Notes: generated by a model from the sequence alone, not told the origin. A DNA stretch of 33,149 nucleotides from an uncultured Clostridia bacterium (GCA_944393475.1 CALYAI010000005.1:1-33149); one strand, 5' to 3'; counted from the first letter of the stretch, positions 13,331-21,793 are shown. A program made the numbers and translations.

Positions 13331-13675
13331 TTACATTAATCCTGGAATATTATATTTTCCCATTTGTTGTTGTGTAGCACTATCTACCTTTTTTAACGCA
13401 TCGTTTACACATGTTAAAATTAGATCTTGTAGCATTTCTACATCATCTGGGTCAACAATATCCTTGCTTAATTTTATTTCTTTTATTTCTTTATTTCCGC
13501 TGACTTTTACTGTTATTGCTCCTCCACCTGCTGTGCTTTCAAATTCTTTAGATGCTATTTCTGATTGAGTCTTTTCTATATCTGCTTGCATCTTTTTTGC
13601 TTCTTTCATTAAATTATTAAGGTTCATACCTCCAAAACCTCCCATACCTCCTGGGAATCCTCCACGTCTTGACAT
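13331..13675 (-). CDS. YbaB/EbfC nucleoid-associated protein
   Basis: 114 residues. After a Gly/Phe/Met-rich N-terminus (GGFPGGMGGFGGMN) comes the family core NLMKEAKKMQADIEKTQSEIASKEFESTAGGGAITVKVSGNKEI. These proteins form dimers that bind DNA and are nearly always encoded between dnaX and recR, as here. AGGAGG precedes the ATG. The Bacillus name is yaaK. Confidence 0.95.
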   Translation of the reverse strand: MSRRGGFPGGMGGFGGMNLNNLMKEAKKMQADIEKTQSEIASKEFESTAGGGAITVKVSGNKEIKEIKLSKDIVDPDDVEMLQDLILTCVNDALKKVDSATQQQMGKYNIPGLM

Positions 13676-13691
13676 TTTATTACCTCCTATT

Positions 13692-15302
13692 TTAATCTAT
13701 TATATCTATTGGAATATCCAAGCCCTCTACTAAAGTTTCTAAATCAGATTTTTGTGGCTTAGCTTCTTCCTGATTTCCTAATAATTTTACTTTCATATCT
13801 TTTCCAAAAGCAATCGAAATTTCTTTAGAAATTTCATGTATATTTTCTGGTTTTTCCAATATTCCCTTTGCTAGTGGATTTAATCCATTCTTAAAATTTA
13901 TTCCGACTGTCATATCATTTATTTCTGTAATATTTGTATTTAATAAATTTGCATATAATCCCATTTTCCCTTCGGATTTAAATTTTCCTAAAATATCTTT
14001 CCAAAAAGTATTTTGTTTAATTTCTTCCGGTGTTAATGGCTTACGCTCTATTGGTTTTGCCCTTTCTTCTGGTTGTTTAATATTATTTGATATATTTTTA
14101 TTTTGCCCTGCTTTGCTTAATACATTTTCTATTCTAAATAATCTTCTTTGTAATTCCTGTATATCGTTGGAATTAGCATTATTTTCTATTCCTTGCACAT
14201 TATTACCATTATTTATTACAGATGTGTTCGTATCACATAATTTTATAAATCCTGCTTCTAGCATAATAGTTTTTTGTGATGACCATTTCATATCATTTTC
14301 TAAATTTGATAATTCATAAATTAAATGTACCAAATCTTCTTTTGCGCTTATCTCTGCTAGTTGCTTTAATTTAAGCTGCTCTGCTTCACTATATATACCA
14401 ACTTCTCCTGTTACTTTAAATAATAAAATATCTTTTACATATTTAATTATTTCCCAAAGAAAATTGTTTTGATCTTTTCCTTCGCTTATCACTGTTTTTA
14501 ATGTTACTAAGCATTTGTCTACATCTTTATTTATAATGCTTTCAACAATATCTTCTATAAAATTTAATTTTGGAATTCCAACAAGTTCCTTTACTTTATC
14601 TTCAGATATTTCGTTATCTCCGTCTTGCAAACATCTTTCTAATATACTTAGTGCATCTCTCATTGCACCTTCTGACAATGATGCGATTATTTTTAAAGCA
14701 TTTTCATCTACTGTTATATTACTTGATGCACAAACTATTTTTAATCTTTTTATAATATTCTCTGGTGATATCTTTTTAAAATCAAATCTTTGACATCTAG
14801 ATAATATTGTTGCTGGTAATTTTTGAGGTTCTGTTGTTGCTAAAATAAATTTTACATGTGCAGGTGGTTCTTCCAATGTTTTTAATAAAGCATTAAATGC
14901 TCCTGTTGACAACATATGTACCTCATCTATAATATATACTCTATATTTTGCAAGTGTTGGTAAGAAGTTAACTTCATCTCTTATAGATCTTATATCTTCA
15001 ACACTATTATTTGATGCAGCATCCATTTCAACAATATCTGTTAAAGATCCTGAAAGTGCTGCTTTGCATATTTCACATTCATTACATGGCTCTCCATCTT
15101 TAGGATTTAAACAATTAACTGCTCTTGCTAATATTTTTGCAGCAGAAGTTTTTCCTGTTCCTCTACACCCATTAAATAAATATGCATGTCCAACTCTTCC
15201 TGCAATAATTTGATTTTTTAATGTTCTTGTAATATGTTCCTGTCCTACAATTTCGTCAAAAGTTAAAGGTCTGAATTTTCTGTATAGCGCTGTATATGCC
15301 AT
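13692..15302 (-). CDS. dnaX: DNA polymerase III subunit gamma/tau
   Basis: 536 residues. It begins MAYTALYRKFRPLTFDEIVGQ, with Walker A GCRGTGKT (45-52), a zinc site formed by Cys64, Cys73, Cys76 and Cys79, Walker B YIIDEVHML, and the sensor region EPPAHVKFILATTEPQKLPATILSRCQ. The AAA+ clamp-loader core is followed by a variable C-terminal tau region. It loads the sliding clamp at the replication fork. It lies just downstream of the SRP RNA gene, as in Bacillus. I saw no obvious slippery heptamer suggesting a programmed gamma product, but did not search exhaustively. Confidence 0.97.
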   Translation of the reverse strand: MAYTALYRKFRPLTFDEIVGQEHITRTLKNQIIAGRVGHAYLFNGCRGTGKTSAAKILARAVNCLNPKDGEPCNECEICKAALSGSLTDIVEMDAASNNSVEDIRSIRDEVNFLPTLAKYRVYIIDEVHMLSTGAFNALLKTLEEPPAHVKFILATTEPQKLPATILSRCQRFDFKKISPENIIKRLKIVCASSNITVDENALKIIASLSEGAMRDALSILERCLQDGDNEISEDKVKELVGIPKLNFIEDIVESIINKDVDKCLVTLKTVISEGKDQNNFLWEIIKYVKDILLFKVTGEVGIYSEAEQLKLKQLAEISAKEDLVHLIYELSNLENDMKWSSQKTIMLEAGFIKLCDTNTSVINNGNNVQGIENNANSNDIQELQRRLFRIENVLSKAGQNKNISNNIKQPEERAKPIERKPLTPEEIKQNTFWKDILGKFKSEGKMGLYANLLNTNITEINDMTVGINFKNGLNPLAKGILEKPENIHEISKEISIAFGKDMKVKLLGNQEEAKPQKSDLETLVEGLDIPIDIID

Positions 15303-15346
15303 TTAAATCACTTCCCTTTAATTTATTTAAATAAAACCCCTAATTT

Positions 15347-15472
15347 AAGTTTAGCCTCTCTATGGGAGACAATTACTCCACATAAATACACTACTTATTG
15401 CTGCTTCCTTCCGGACCTGACAAGGTTCATAGCTTTTTATTGGAGATTGCCTTCCATACAAAGGCTAAACTT
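15347..15472 (-). ncRNA. ffs: Signal recognition particle RNA (small bacterial type)
   Basis: On the minus strand the transcript contains the SRP domain IV core ACCTTGTCAGGTCCGGAAGG followed by AAGCAGC, with GGAAG and AGCAG internal loops that bind Ffh. The ends AAGTTTAGCC and GGCTAAACTT pair, defining the closing stem and the approximate 5' and 3' limits. It lacks the extra Alu-domain length of the Bacillus scRNA. It sits between the membrane-anchored unknown and dnaX, matching the conserved scr-dnaX order. A promoter lies just upstream. Confidence 0.95.
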
Positions 15473-15486
15473 TTTTATGCATTGCT

Positions 15487-15515
15487 ATTATATATGTTTT
15501 TTATACTTTTATCAA
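15487..15515 (-). promoter_or_regulatory. Promoter of the SRP RNA gene
   Basis: On the minus strand: TTGATA (15510-15515), 17-nt spacer, consensus TATAAT (15487-15492). Transcription would start near 15480, about 8 nt before the closing stem of the SRP RNA. Confidence 0.8.
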
Positions 15516-15521
15516 GTACAT

Positions 15522-16265
15522 TTACATCCTTTTAAAAACAATATCGCTAAAATCAGTTTTTTCCATTTGTGCTCTACCTTCTGTTTCTATACTACCAGTA
15601 GGTAAATATAATGATACTGTTCCTTTATATTTAATGTTTCTATTTGTTTCTATTATAATATCAAAACTTAGTGTATATGTTAAATCATCTGGATTTACAT
15701 TACCCTTTGCTAATAATGTTCCATCATGTACTATTGTCTCTTCATTATTTCTTACTTCGCAAACATTTTCATTAACAGATCTTAATAAAATAATTCCACC
15801 TTGGTTTGAAATCTCTAAGGCTTCTAAATTATTTTCTTTTGCTCCTTTATAGTTTAGAGTATTGCTAACTAAATGTGCTGCGTCCTCTGTTATTTTTCCT
15901 TCTGCATTTACTCTATATAATTTAATTTTTTCTGCGCCATTTGCCTTTTGAATATTAAAATTTTCAAAGCTTATGTTTTTAATATTTGAACTGTGTTTAT
16001 ATTCATCATTTTTTTGTATTTGTAAATATATATCATTGTTTTGGTTTACACTAAAATTCCATCTATTTCCTTCAACAGGATCTATTTCTTTACCTTCTGC
16101 AGTACTTACAACAATTATTTTAGAAAGTTCGAAAGGTAAGTCTTTTTCTCCTTCTACTTGATATCTTAGCATAATAATTCCAGCTATAATTAGTAGGATT
16201 GCAATGATTCCAAGTATCACACATATATGAACTATTTTTTTATTTTTTAATTCACTTATCTTCAA
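15522..16265 (-). CDS. Membrane-anchored protein of unknown function
   Basis: 247 residues from a TTG start at 16265, preferred because AAGGTG lies about 8 nt upstream; the longer frame would begin at a GTG (16274) that directly abuts the ribosome site. An N-terminal membrane helix (about residues 11-32, IVHICVILGIIAILLIIAGIIM) is followed by a soluble extracytoplasmic domain rich in beta-strand-like stretches, with PVEGNRWNFSVNQNNDIYLQI and the ending SDIVFKRM. I do not recognise the domain. It lies 12 bp downstream of tadA, so probably in one transcript with it and tRNA-Arg, and ahead of the separately promoted SRP RNA. Confidence 0.75.
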   Translation of the reverse strand: MKISELKNKKIVHICVILGIIAILLIIAGIIMLRYQVEGEKDLPFELSKIIVVSTAEGKEIDPVEGNRWNFSVNQNNDIYLQIQKNDEYKHSSNIKNISFENFNIQKANGAEKIKLYRVNAEGKITEDAAHLVSNTLNYKGAKENNLEALEISNQGGIILLRSVNENVCEVRNNEETIVHDGTLLAKGNVNPDDLTYTLSFDIIIETNRNIKYKGTVSLYLPTGSIETEGRAQMEKTDFSDIVFKRM

Positions 16266-16277
16266 AATTAACACCTT

Positions 16278-16739
16278 CTATTCTTTTTTGTTTTTAATCC
16301 TTAAACCTTTAAAAAATTGTTGTAAAATCTCCCTACACTCATTTTTTAATATATTTTTTTCATATTTTGGTATATGATTAAATTTATATTCTGTTAAATC
16401 TATTACAGAACCACATGCTCCTGATTTTTGGTCACTTACTCCATAATAAATCTTTCTTATTCTAGAATTAATAATTGCACCCATACACATTGGGCATGGC
16501 TCCATAGTTATATAAATATCACAATCTTCTAATCTCCATGAATTCATTGCTTTACTTGCTTTCTCTATGGCAATTATTTCCGCATGTTTTATTGTGTTAT
16601 TTTTTGATTCCTTTAAATTATGTCCCTTTGAAATTATCTCATTATCTTTAACTATCACAGCTCCTACTGGTACTTCTCCTTTATTATATGCTTTTTTAGC
16701 TTCTTTTAGAGCTGCTTTCATAAAAAATTCCTTGCCCAT
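16278..16739 (-). CDS. tadA: tRNA-specific adenosine deaminase TadA
   Basis: 153 residues. It has the zinc-dependent deaminase signatures: KHAEIIAI with His52 and catalytic Glu54, and MEPCPMCMGAI with Cys82 and Cys85. The family converts adenosine 34 to inosine in tRNA-Arg(ACG), needed to read CGN codons. GGAG precedes the ATG at 16739. Only 28 bp separate it from the end of tRNA-Arg(CCU) upstream, without a terminator, and it occupies the yaaJ position of the Bacillus yaaJ-scr-dnaX cluster. Confidence 0.95.
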   Translation of the reverse strand: MGKEFFMKAALKEAKKAYNKGEVPVGAVIVKDNEIISKGHNLKESKNNTIKHAEIIAIEKASKAMNSWRLEDCDIYITMEPCPMCMGAIINSRIRKIYYGVSDQKSGACGSVIDLTEYKFNHIPKYEKNILKNECREILQQFFKGLRIKNKKE

Positions 16740-16767
16740 CTTCTCTCCTTAGGAATCCTTATTTGTT

Positions 16768-16844
16768 TGGTGCACTTAGCTGGATTCGAACCAGCGGCCT
16801 CTCCCTTAGGAGGGGAGCGCTCTATCCACCTGAGCTATAAGTGC
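16768..16844 (-). tRNA. tRNA-Arg (anticodon CCU)
   Basis: 77 nt. The cloverleaf is complete: acceptor GCACTTA/TAAGTGC with discriminator A and an encoded CCA (16768-16770), D arm GCTC...GAGC, anticodon stem CTCCC/GGGAG with loop CTCCTAA (anticodon CCT), and T arm GCTGG TTCGAAT CCAGC. It reads AGG codons. Confidence 0.96.
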
Positions 16845-16863
16845 ATATTTATAATACTTTTGT

Positions 16864-16892
16864 ATTATATCAGCTATATTGTTTTTTTTCAA
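16864..16892 (-). promoter_or_regulatory. Promoter of tRNA-Arg (and probably tadA)
   Basis: On the minus strand: TTGAAA (16887-16892), 17-nt spacer, TATAAT (16864-16869), about 20 nt before the tRNA 5' end. No promoter or terminator is evident between the tRNA and tadA. Confidence 0.75.
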
Positions 16893-16918
16893 GTTTAGGC
16901 TTACAAAATGTAAAAGTC

Positions 16919-16947
16919 TTGAAAATTCTTAGTCTTTTGGATATAAT
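16919..16947 (+). promoter_or_regulatory. Promoter of the TtcA-like gene
   Basis: TTGAAA (16919-16924), 17-nt spacer, TATAAT (16942-16947). Transcription would start near 16954, which excludes the upstream part of the longer reading frame and supports the start at 16988. Confidence 0.75.
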
Positions 16948-16987
16948 ATTTCTACTTTTATCACTATGGAAAGGAAAGAATTTTATT

Positions 16988-17698
16988 ATGCAAAAAATAC
17001 TTGGTCAGATGAGAAAAGCAATAGAAGAATTTAATATGATCGAAGAAGGAGATAAAATTGCTGTTGCCTTATCAGGAGGAAAGGATTCTACTACCCTTCT
17101 TCTTGCTCTAAAGTCTTTACAAAGATTCTATCCTAAAAAATTTGATTTAATTGCAATTGCAGTAAATCCTGGCTTTGAATTTTTTAATACAGACTTATTA
17201 TATAATTTATGTAATAAAATTGGAGTGGAATTAGTTATTGCGGATAGCTTTATAAAAGAAATCGTTTTTGATATTAGGAAGGAAAAGAATCCATGTTCTC
17301 TTTGTGCAAATTTACGACGTGGTATCTTAAATACAACCGCAATTGAGCATTCCTGCAATAAAATTGCTCTTGGTCATAATGAAGATGATGTTTTAGAAAC
17401 TTTTCTTATGAATGTTTTATATACCGGTAATATCTCAACATTTGCTCCTAAGTCATATATGGATAGGTCAAAGATGACATTAATTAGACCTCTTATTTAT
17501 GTTTCTGAAAAGCAAACTAATAGTTTTATAAAAAATAATAATATTACAATTATGCCAAAGGCTTGTCCAATGGATGGGGTTTCTAAAAGAGAAGATATGA
17601 AAAAATTATTATATAGTTTAAGTAAGCAAATTCCTCATGTTAAAGCAAATATATATGGGGCTATAAAACGAAGTAAAATTAAAGGTTGGAATGCATAG
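16988..17698 (+). CDS. TtcA-like tRNA thiolation enzyme (N-type ATP pyrophosphatase)
   Basis: 236 residues. The PP-loop SGGKDS (29-34) binds ATP; CSLC (Cys103, Cys106) and a third cysteine at 193 (KACPMDG) match the three ligands of the [4Fe-4S] cluster of the TtcA/TtuA group, and LGHNEDDVLETFLMN is the conserved ATPase-fold helix. TtcA makes 2-thiocytidine at position 32 of certain tRNAs; related enzymes act at other positions, so the exact site here is inferred. The frame is open back to 16841 inside the tRNA gene, but the first 49 residues have no ribosome site and overlap the promoter. Confidence 0.85.
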   Translation: MQKILGQMRKAIEEFNMIEEGDKIAVALSGGKDSTTLLLALKSLQRFYPKKFDLIAIAVNPGFEFFNTDLLYNLCNKIGVELVIADSFIKEIVFDIRKEKNPCSLCANLRRGILNTTAIEHSCNKIALGHNEDDVLETFLMNVLYTGNISTFAPKSYMDRSKMTLIRPLIYVSEKQTNSFIKNNNITIMPKACPMDGVSKREDMKKLLYSLSKQIPHVKANIYGAIKRSKIKGWNA

Positions 17699-17801
17699 TT
17701 AAATTATCGTTTAATTTGTTTGCTCTTTTTTACTGTTCAGTTCATTAATTTATTTTTAAAGTGCTGATATACTTAATATAAATTTTTTAGGAGGATAGCA
17801 C

Positions 17802-18128
17802 ATGGATTTAAAAGAAGCAAATAAAATTATCGGTAATACTTATAAAAAGATTAGAAAAAGCAAAAGGTTTACTCAAGAAGAAGTAGCTGAAAAGAGCGAT
17901 TTAACACCTGAATATTTATCAAAATTTGAAAATGGTAGATATAATGCTAGCATATATAATATTATTTTGCTTTGTAAAGCTATAGATACTAATCCAACAC
18001 AATTATTTAATCAGTTCTTTAAAGATGATTCAGATGCTATTATTACAACCATAACCGATGAATTAAAAGATATGAGTCTTCAAGATCAAAAATTAGTTTT
18101 AAATTTAATTAGGAGAATAAAAAAATAA
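17802..18128 (+). CDS. XRE-family helix-turn-helix regulator (second)
   Basis: 108 residues. A Cro/C1-type HTH lies at about residues 12-66 (IGNTYKKIRKSKRFTQEEVAEKSDLTPEYLSKFENGRYNASIYNI), followed by a short helical C-terminus (ITDELKDMSLQDQKLVLNLIRRIKK) resembling the end of the other XRE regulator in the window. AGGAGG precedes the ATG. It is followed by a strong terminator and has no obvious partner gene; its targets cannot be inferred. Confidence 0.85.
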   Translation: MDLKEANKIIGNTYKKIRKSKRFTQEEVAEKSDLTPEYLSKFENGRYNASIYNIILLCKAIDTNPTQLFNQFFKDDSDAIITTITDELKDMSLQDQKLVLNLIRRIKK

Positions 18129-18152
18129 AGTCCATAAAGACTTTATTTTTTT
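18123..18152. terminator. Bidirectional terminator between the XRE gene and pgm
   Basis: AAATAAAGTC and GACTTTATTT (about 18123-18148) form a 10-bp stem with a 6-nt loop, flanked by A-runs on one side and T-runs on the other. It can end both the XRE transcript (+) and the pgm transcript (-), which converge here. Confidence 0.85.
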
Positions 18153-18156
18153 ATTC

Positions 18157-19878
18157 TTATTTTATAATTTTTTGTATATCTTCTTTTAATTCTTTAACTT
18201 TACTCTCTGCATCTTGCATATTGCTTCCTTTAACTCCAACATAGAATTTTATTTTTGGTTCTGTTCCAGAAGGTCTTACACATACCCAAGAATCATTTTC
18301 CAAATCGAAATATAATACATTCGAAATTGGTAATTCTGTTGCTTTTTCTTCTTTTGTATACATGTCTATAATCTTTCCAACTTTATAGTCTCTAAATTTC
18401 TTTACTGCATAATTTCCTATTCTATTAGGCACATTATTTCTTAGTTTTTCCATCATTTCTTTAATTTGTTTTGCTCCATCTGCTCCTTCCAAAGTTAAAG
18501 ATAAAAGATCTTCTTTAAAATAGCCATATTTTTCGTATATATTTATCATTTGATCCCATAGTGTTAAACCTTTATTTTTATAGTAAGCAGCTGCTTCGCA
18601 AAGTGCCATTACTGCTGCTATTCCGTCTTTATCTCTAGCATGAGTTCCTATTAAACATCCATAGCTTTCTTCAAATCCGAATAGATAAGTACCACTACCA
18701 GTTTCTTCAAATATCTTCATTTGTTCTCCTATATATTTAAAACCTGTTAGGACTTCTATTAATTTTATATTATAATTTTTAGCAATGCTATCTGCAAGAT
18801 TTGATGATACTATTGTTTTTATTAAAACTCCATCTTTTGGAATTATATTTCTCTCTTGTTTTTGTGATAATTCATATTCTGCAATTAATAACCCTGACAT
18901 GTTTCCAGTAAAAGATTTATATTCCCCTGTCTTTGAATCTTTTGCATATACTCCAAGCCTATCTGCATCTGGGTCCGTAGCTAAAACAATATCTGCATCT
19001 TTTTTCTTTGCTAATTCTAATGCTAGCCTGAAAGCTTTTGGATCTTCTGGGTTTGGATAATCCACTGTTGGAAAGTCACCATCAGGTAGTTCTTGCTCTT
19101 TTACTACATATACATTTTCGAAACCTAATCTCTTCAAAATTGTTCTTACGGGTTTATTCCCTGTTCCATGTAAAGGCGTATATACTATCTTTAAATCTTT
19201 CTCTTTCTTTATTACTTCTGGATTTAAAACAAGTTTTTCTAGTGTTTCCATGTATTGTTCGTCTATTTCCTTACCAACCATATTAAATAGTTGTTTGCTC
19301 TCAGCTTCTTCTTGAGATATTTTTTTAATTATAGAATAATCTGTTATCTTATTTACTTCCTCTATTATTCCTTTATCTACAGGTGGAACAATTTGTGCTC
19401 CGTCTTCCCAGTATACTTTGTATCCGTTATATTTGGGTGGATTATGGCTTGCTGTTATCATTATTCCAGCAATACAATGTAATTGTCTAACTGCAAAAGA
19501 TAATTCCGGAACAGGTCTTAATTCATCAAATAAATATGTCTTTATTCCATTTGCATTTAGTATTAATGCAGCTTCTTTACTAAATTCTGGTGACATATGT
19601 CTTGAATCGTATGCAATAACTACTCCCCTATCTTCTCCTTGTTTTTTAATTATATAGTTTGCTAGTCCCTGTGTTGCTTTTCCTACAGTATATATATTCA
19701 TTCTATTTGTCCCTGCACCAATTACGCCTCTTAATCCTGCTGTTCCAAATTCTAATTCTTTATAAAATCTATCTTCTATTTCTTTTTCGTTATCTTTTAT
19801 TGCATTTAGCTCGTTTTTTGTTTCTTCATCAAAAGCTTCATCAGCACACCATCTTTGATATTCTTTTAAGTAATCCAT
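18157..19878 (-). CDS. Phospho-sugar mutase (alpha-phosphoglucomutase type)
   Basis: 573 residues, typical of the PgcA/PgmB-like Firmicute branch of the alpha-D-phosphohexomutases. The active-site serine is Ser144 in ITASHNPPKYNGYK, the Mg-binding loop is DPDADR (302-307), the sugar-binding loop is FEESYG and the phosphate-binding loop is RPSGTEPKIKFY. It interconverts glucose-1- and glucose-6-phosphate and possibly mannose phosphates. AGGAGG precedes the ATG. The gene lies downstream of a UDP-sugar pyrophosphorylase on the same strand, with a terminator-like hairpin between them; together they would make a UDP-sugar from hexose-6-phosphate. Confidence 0.93.
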   Translation of the reverse strand: MDYLKEYQRWCADEAFDEETKNELNAIKDNEKEIEDRFYKELEFGTAGLRGVIGAGTNRMNIYTVGKATQGLANYIIKKQGEDRGVVIAYDSRHMSPEFSKEAALILNANGIKTYLFDELRPVPELSFAVRQLHCIAGIMITASHNPPKYNGYKVYWEDGAQIVPPVDKGIIEEVNKITDYSIIKKISQEEAESKQLFNMVGKEIDEQYMETLEKLVLNPEVIKKEKDLKIVYTPLHGTGNKPVRTILKRLGFENVYVVKEQELPDGDFPTVDYPNPEDPKAFRLALELAKKKDADIVLATDPDADRLGVYAKDSKTGEYKSFTGNMSGLLIAEYELSQKQERNIIPKDGVLIKTIVSSNLADSIAKNYNIKLIEVLTGFKYIGEQMKIFEETGSGTYLFGFEESYGCLIGTHARDKDGIAAVMALCEAAAYYKNKGLTLWDQMINIYEKYGYFKEDLLSLTLEGADGAKQIKEMMEKLRNNVPNRIGNYAVKKFRDYKVGKIIDMYTKEEKATELPISNVLYFDLENDSWVCVRPSGTEPKIKFYVGVKGSNMQDAESKVKELKEDIQKIIK

Positions 19879-19898
19879 TTTTTCCTCCTTTAAACATA

Positions 19899-19922
19899 AA
19901 AATGGGCATTAAAGCCCATTTT
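19899..19922 (-). terminator. Hairpin between the pyrophosphorylase gene and the mutase gene
   Basis: AAAATGGGC and GCCCATTTT form a perfect 9-bp stem with a 6-nt loop, followed on the minus strand by TATG after the stem's own terminal T4. It lies between the stop of the gene at 19928 and the ribosome site of pgm. It is likely a partial terminator, letting some transcripts into pgm. Confidence 0.65.
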
Positions 19923-19927
19923 ATTTA

Positions 19928-21175
19928 TTATTTTTTTAAGTTTTTATGAAAATTTATATATAATTCTCTAGCTGTTTCTGGGCTATCTACACCTTCTGCA
20001 TTTTTAACAGGTGCAAATTCTTCTTCTCTTTTAACTCTCATTATTGCCATACTTTCCATACTTTGGAATGCATCGAATATAAATGTTTCGAATTTGTAGG
20101 CATTTGGTTTATCTGCTATAACTAATTTACCATCACTATTTATATAATTTGCTTTTTTAAATGCTTCATGATATGGCAATTTATTAGCTGCAATTTCATT
20201 TACTCTTTTTATATTAAATAAATTACAATTTATATGAGATTCTCCAAAAACCAACTCTCCCTTTTCGTCTCTTGCATTGCTCATTTCTTCTGAAATTTCT
20301 GTATACTCTACAACACTTGGTTTTGAATTTCTTTTGCAGAATACACCAACTCTTTCTTCCGGTCTAGCTTTTACAACAGATTTTCCAGCTGCCATGCAAT
20401 TTCTTGTTTCTGCAACAGCAACAAAAATTGGATCTACCATATTAACTAAAGGATTATCTACTGGTCCAATAAATACCCATTCAATATGTCTTTTGTTCAT
20501 ATCTTCTAGGGCACCACTTTTTAACATAGATTCGAATACTCCTCCATGTCCGTCAGCAGCTAATTTTAGGAATCCTTGTTCATTTACCAATATTTTTCCA
20601 TTTGTATCTATCATTGGTAGTTCACCTTGAATGAAAAATATTATATCTTCCTTTGGGTATCCAAAATAATTATGGTCTTCAAAAAATTTAACTGTTTGAC
20701 CATTGTTTTCATGACTTGTCATAATATACCAAGGAATTGTTATACCATATTTCTCATTTGCTTCTTTTATAGGTTTACAAATAAGTTCAAATAAAGACTC
20801 ATGTGTATCTAGGCCAATGTCAAATGTTCCTTTTGGTCCATCATATCCAAGCCTTGTTCCCTGTCCTCCTGCTAATGTTAAAACAGCTAATTTTCCGTCT
20901 TTAATCGCTTTTTCTCCGATGTTCTCCAATTTTTCATATTCTTCTTTTGATAATTTTGACTTATCTACGTATTCAACAGGTTCTATAACATCGTCCCCCA
21001 TTTCTACGCCTTTCTTTGTTTGCTCATATAATTTTTCTATTAAATCAAAATCAACATTTAATATTTGATCTAATAATTCTTCTTTCCCTTTTTCATCTAG
21101 TTTTTCATAGCAAACTAATAATTGTTCTTGTCCGTACCTCTTTAATAATTCTTTTGCTTTATTGTATTTCTCCAT
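19928..21175 (-). CDS. UDPGP-family UDP-sugar pyrophosphorylase
   Basis: 415 residues. The nucleotide-binding signature is VLTLAGGQGTRLGYDGPKGTFDIGL, and there are further UDPGP type 1 features such as PWYIMTSHEN, FFIQGELPMID, ADGHGGVFESML and RPEERVGVFCKRNSKPSVVEYTEI. The last block resembles eukaryotic-type UDP-N-acetylhexosamine pyrophosphorylases, so the product could be UDP-GlcNAc or UDP-glucose; sequence alone does not settle it. Start at 21175 follows AAGGAAGG; the frame continues to 21247, but that part overlaps the promoter at 21219-21247. Confidence 0.88.
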   Translation of the reverse strand: MEKYNKAKELLKRYGQEQLLVCYEKLDEKGKEELLDQILNVDFDLIEKLYEQTKKGVEMGDDVIEPVEYVDKSKLSKEEYEKLENIGEKAIKDGKLAVLTLAGGQGTRLGYDGPKGTFDIGLDTHESLFELICKPIKEANEKYGITIPWYIMTSHENNGQTVKFFEDHNYFGYPKEDIIFFIQGELPMIDTNGKILVNEQGFLKLAADGHGGVFESMLKSGALEDMNKRHIEWVFIGPVDNPLVNMVDPIFVAVAETRNCMAAGKSVVKARPEERVGVFCKRNSKPSVVEYTEISEEMSNARDEKGELVFGESHINCNLFNIKRVNEIAANKLPYHEAFKKANYINSDGKLVIADKPNAYKFETFIFDAFQSMESMAIMRVKREEEFAPVKNAEGVDSPETARELYINFHKNLKK

Positions 21176-21218
21176 TTTTCTGCCTTCCTTAATTCTATAT
21201 TTTATAAATGACGTCCTT

Positions 21219-21247
21219 ATCTTATAATATAAAAATTTTTTCGTCAA
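21219..21247 (-). promoter_or_regulatory. Promoter of the UDP-sugar pyrophosphorylase gene
   Basis: On the minus strand: TTGACG (21242-21247), 17-nt spacer, TAAGAT (21219-21224). Transcription would start about 37 nt before the ATG at 21175. Confidence 0.7.
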
Positions 21248-21265
21248 TACTTACGGACTTTTATT

Positions 21266-21793
21266 TTACGCTTTCTTCCTTATTTTTTCTTTTTCTCTCA
21301 CAAATTCTGGAAAAATTTCCTCTATCTCATGTTCTCCAGATGTATTTAGTATTTTATCGGTTTGATTTAAAATTTCTATAATATTCTTATTAAACTCAAC
21401 TATATTATAGCAGTTTATTAGTATTGTTTTGTTTTCCACGTCTTTGTCTTTATTATTAAATTTTCTAATTTGTTTATTTATTTCCTTAATATATCTTTCA
21501 TTCCCGTTTATTATTATATATACTGTTTTATTACCAATAGCATTTTCTAGTTTCTTGCAATCTTTGATATTCTTCGCTTTCCAATCAATACCTTTAATTT
21601 TTTCTTTTAACTCTTCTTTTAAATTTATTTTTGCAAGTAATAAATTTACGGTTTTTTCTAGGTCATCTTGTAATACTGTAATGATATCATCTTCCTTAAT
21701 TTTGTTTTCTATGTATGGAAGTAACATTGTTATTAAATGAACTTCATTTACATAGAAGCTAGACATCCTTTTAAAATTTTTCTTATAATACAT
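21266..21793 (-). CDS. Conserved-looking protein of unknown function
   Basis: 175 residues, no signal peptide or membrane helix. It is charged and rich in Lys, Glu and Asn, apparently alternating alpha/beta: helices such as HLITMLLPYIENKIKEDDIIT, then strand-like segments KTVYIIINGNERYI and KTILINCYNIVEF. The C-terminus is strongly basic (REKEKIRKKA). I do not recognise a family. The ATG at 21793 has GGAGGG upstream and a near-consensus promoter at 21825-21853. It lies upstream of the pyrophosphorylase gene, which has its own promoter, and diverges from spoIIR. Confidence 0.75.
   Translation of the reverse strand: MYYKKNFKRMSSFYVNEVHLITMLLPYIENKIKEDDIITVLQDDLEKTVNLLLAKINLKEELKEKIKGIDWKAKNIKDCKKLENAIGNKTVYIIINGNERYIKEINKQIRKFNNKDKDVENKTILINCYNIVEFNKNIIEILNQTDKILNTSGEHEIEEIFPEFVREKEKIRKKA

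Noticed and set aside
13692..15302. Programmed frameshift site in dnaX for a short gamma product
   Set aside because: No A6G-type slippery run with a following early stop was evident; in Firmicutes dnaX commonly makes only the long product.
16841..16987. Upstream extension of the TtcA-like protein, 49 extra hydrophobic residues starting inside the tRNA gene
   Set aside because: It lacks a ribosome site, overlaps tRNA-Arg and the promoter at 16919-16947, and has no counterpart in the family; the ATG at 16988 is used instead.
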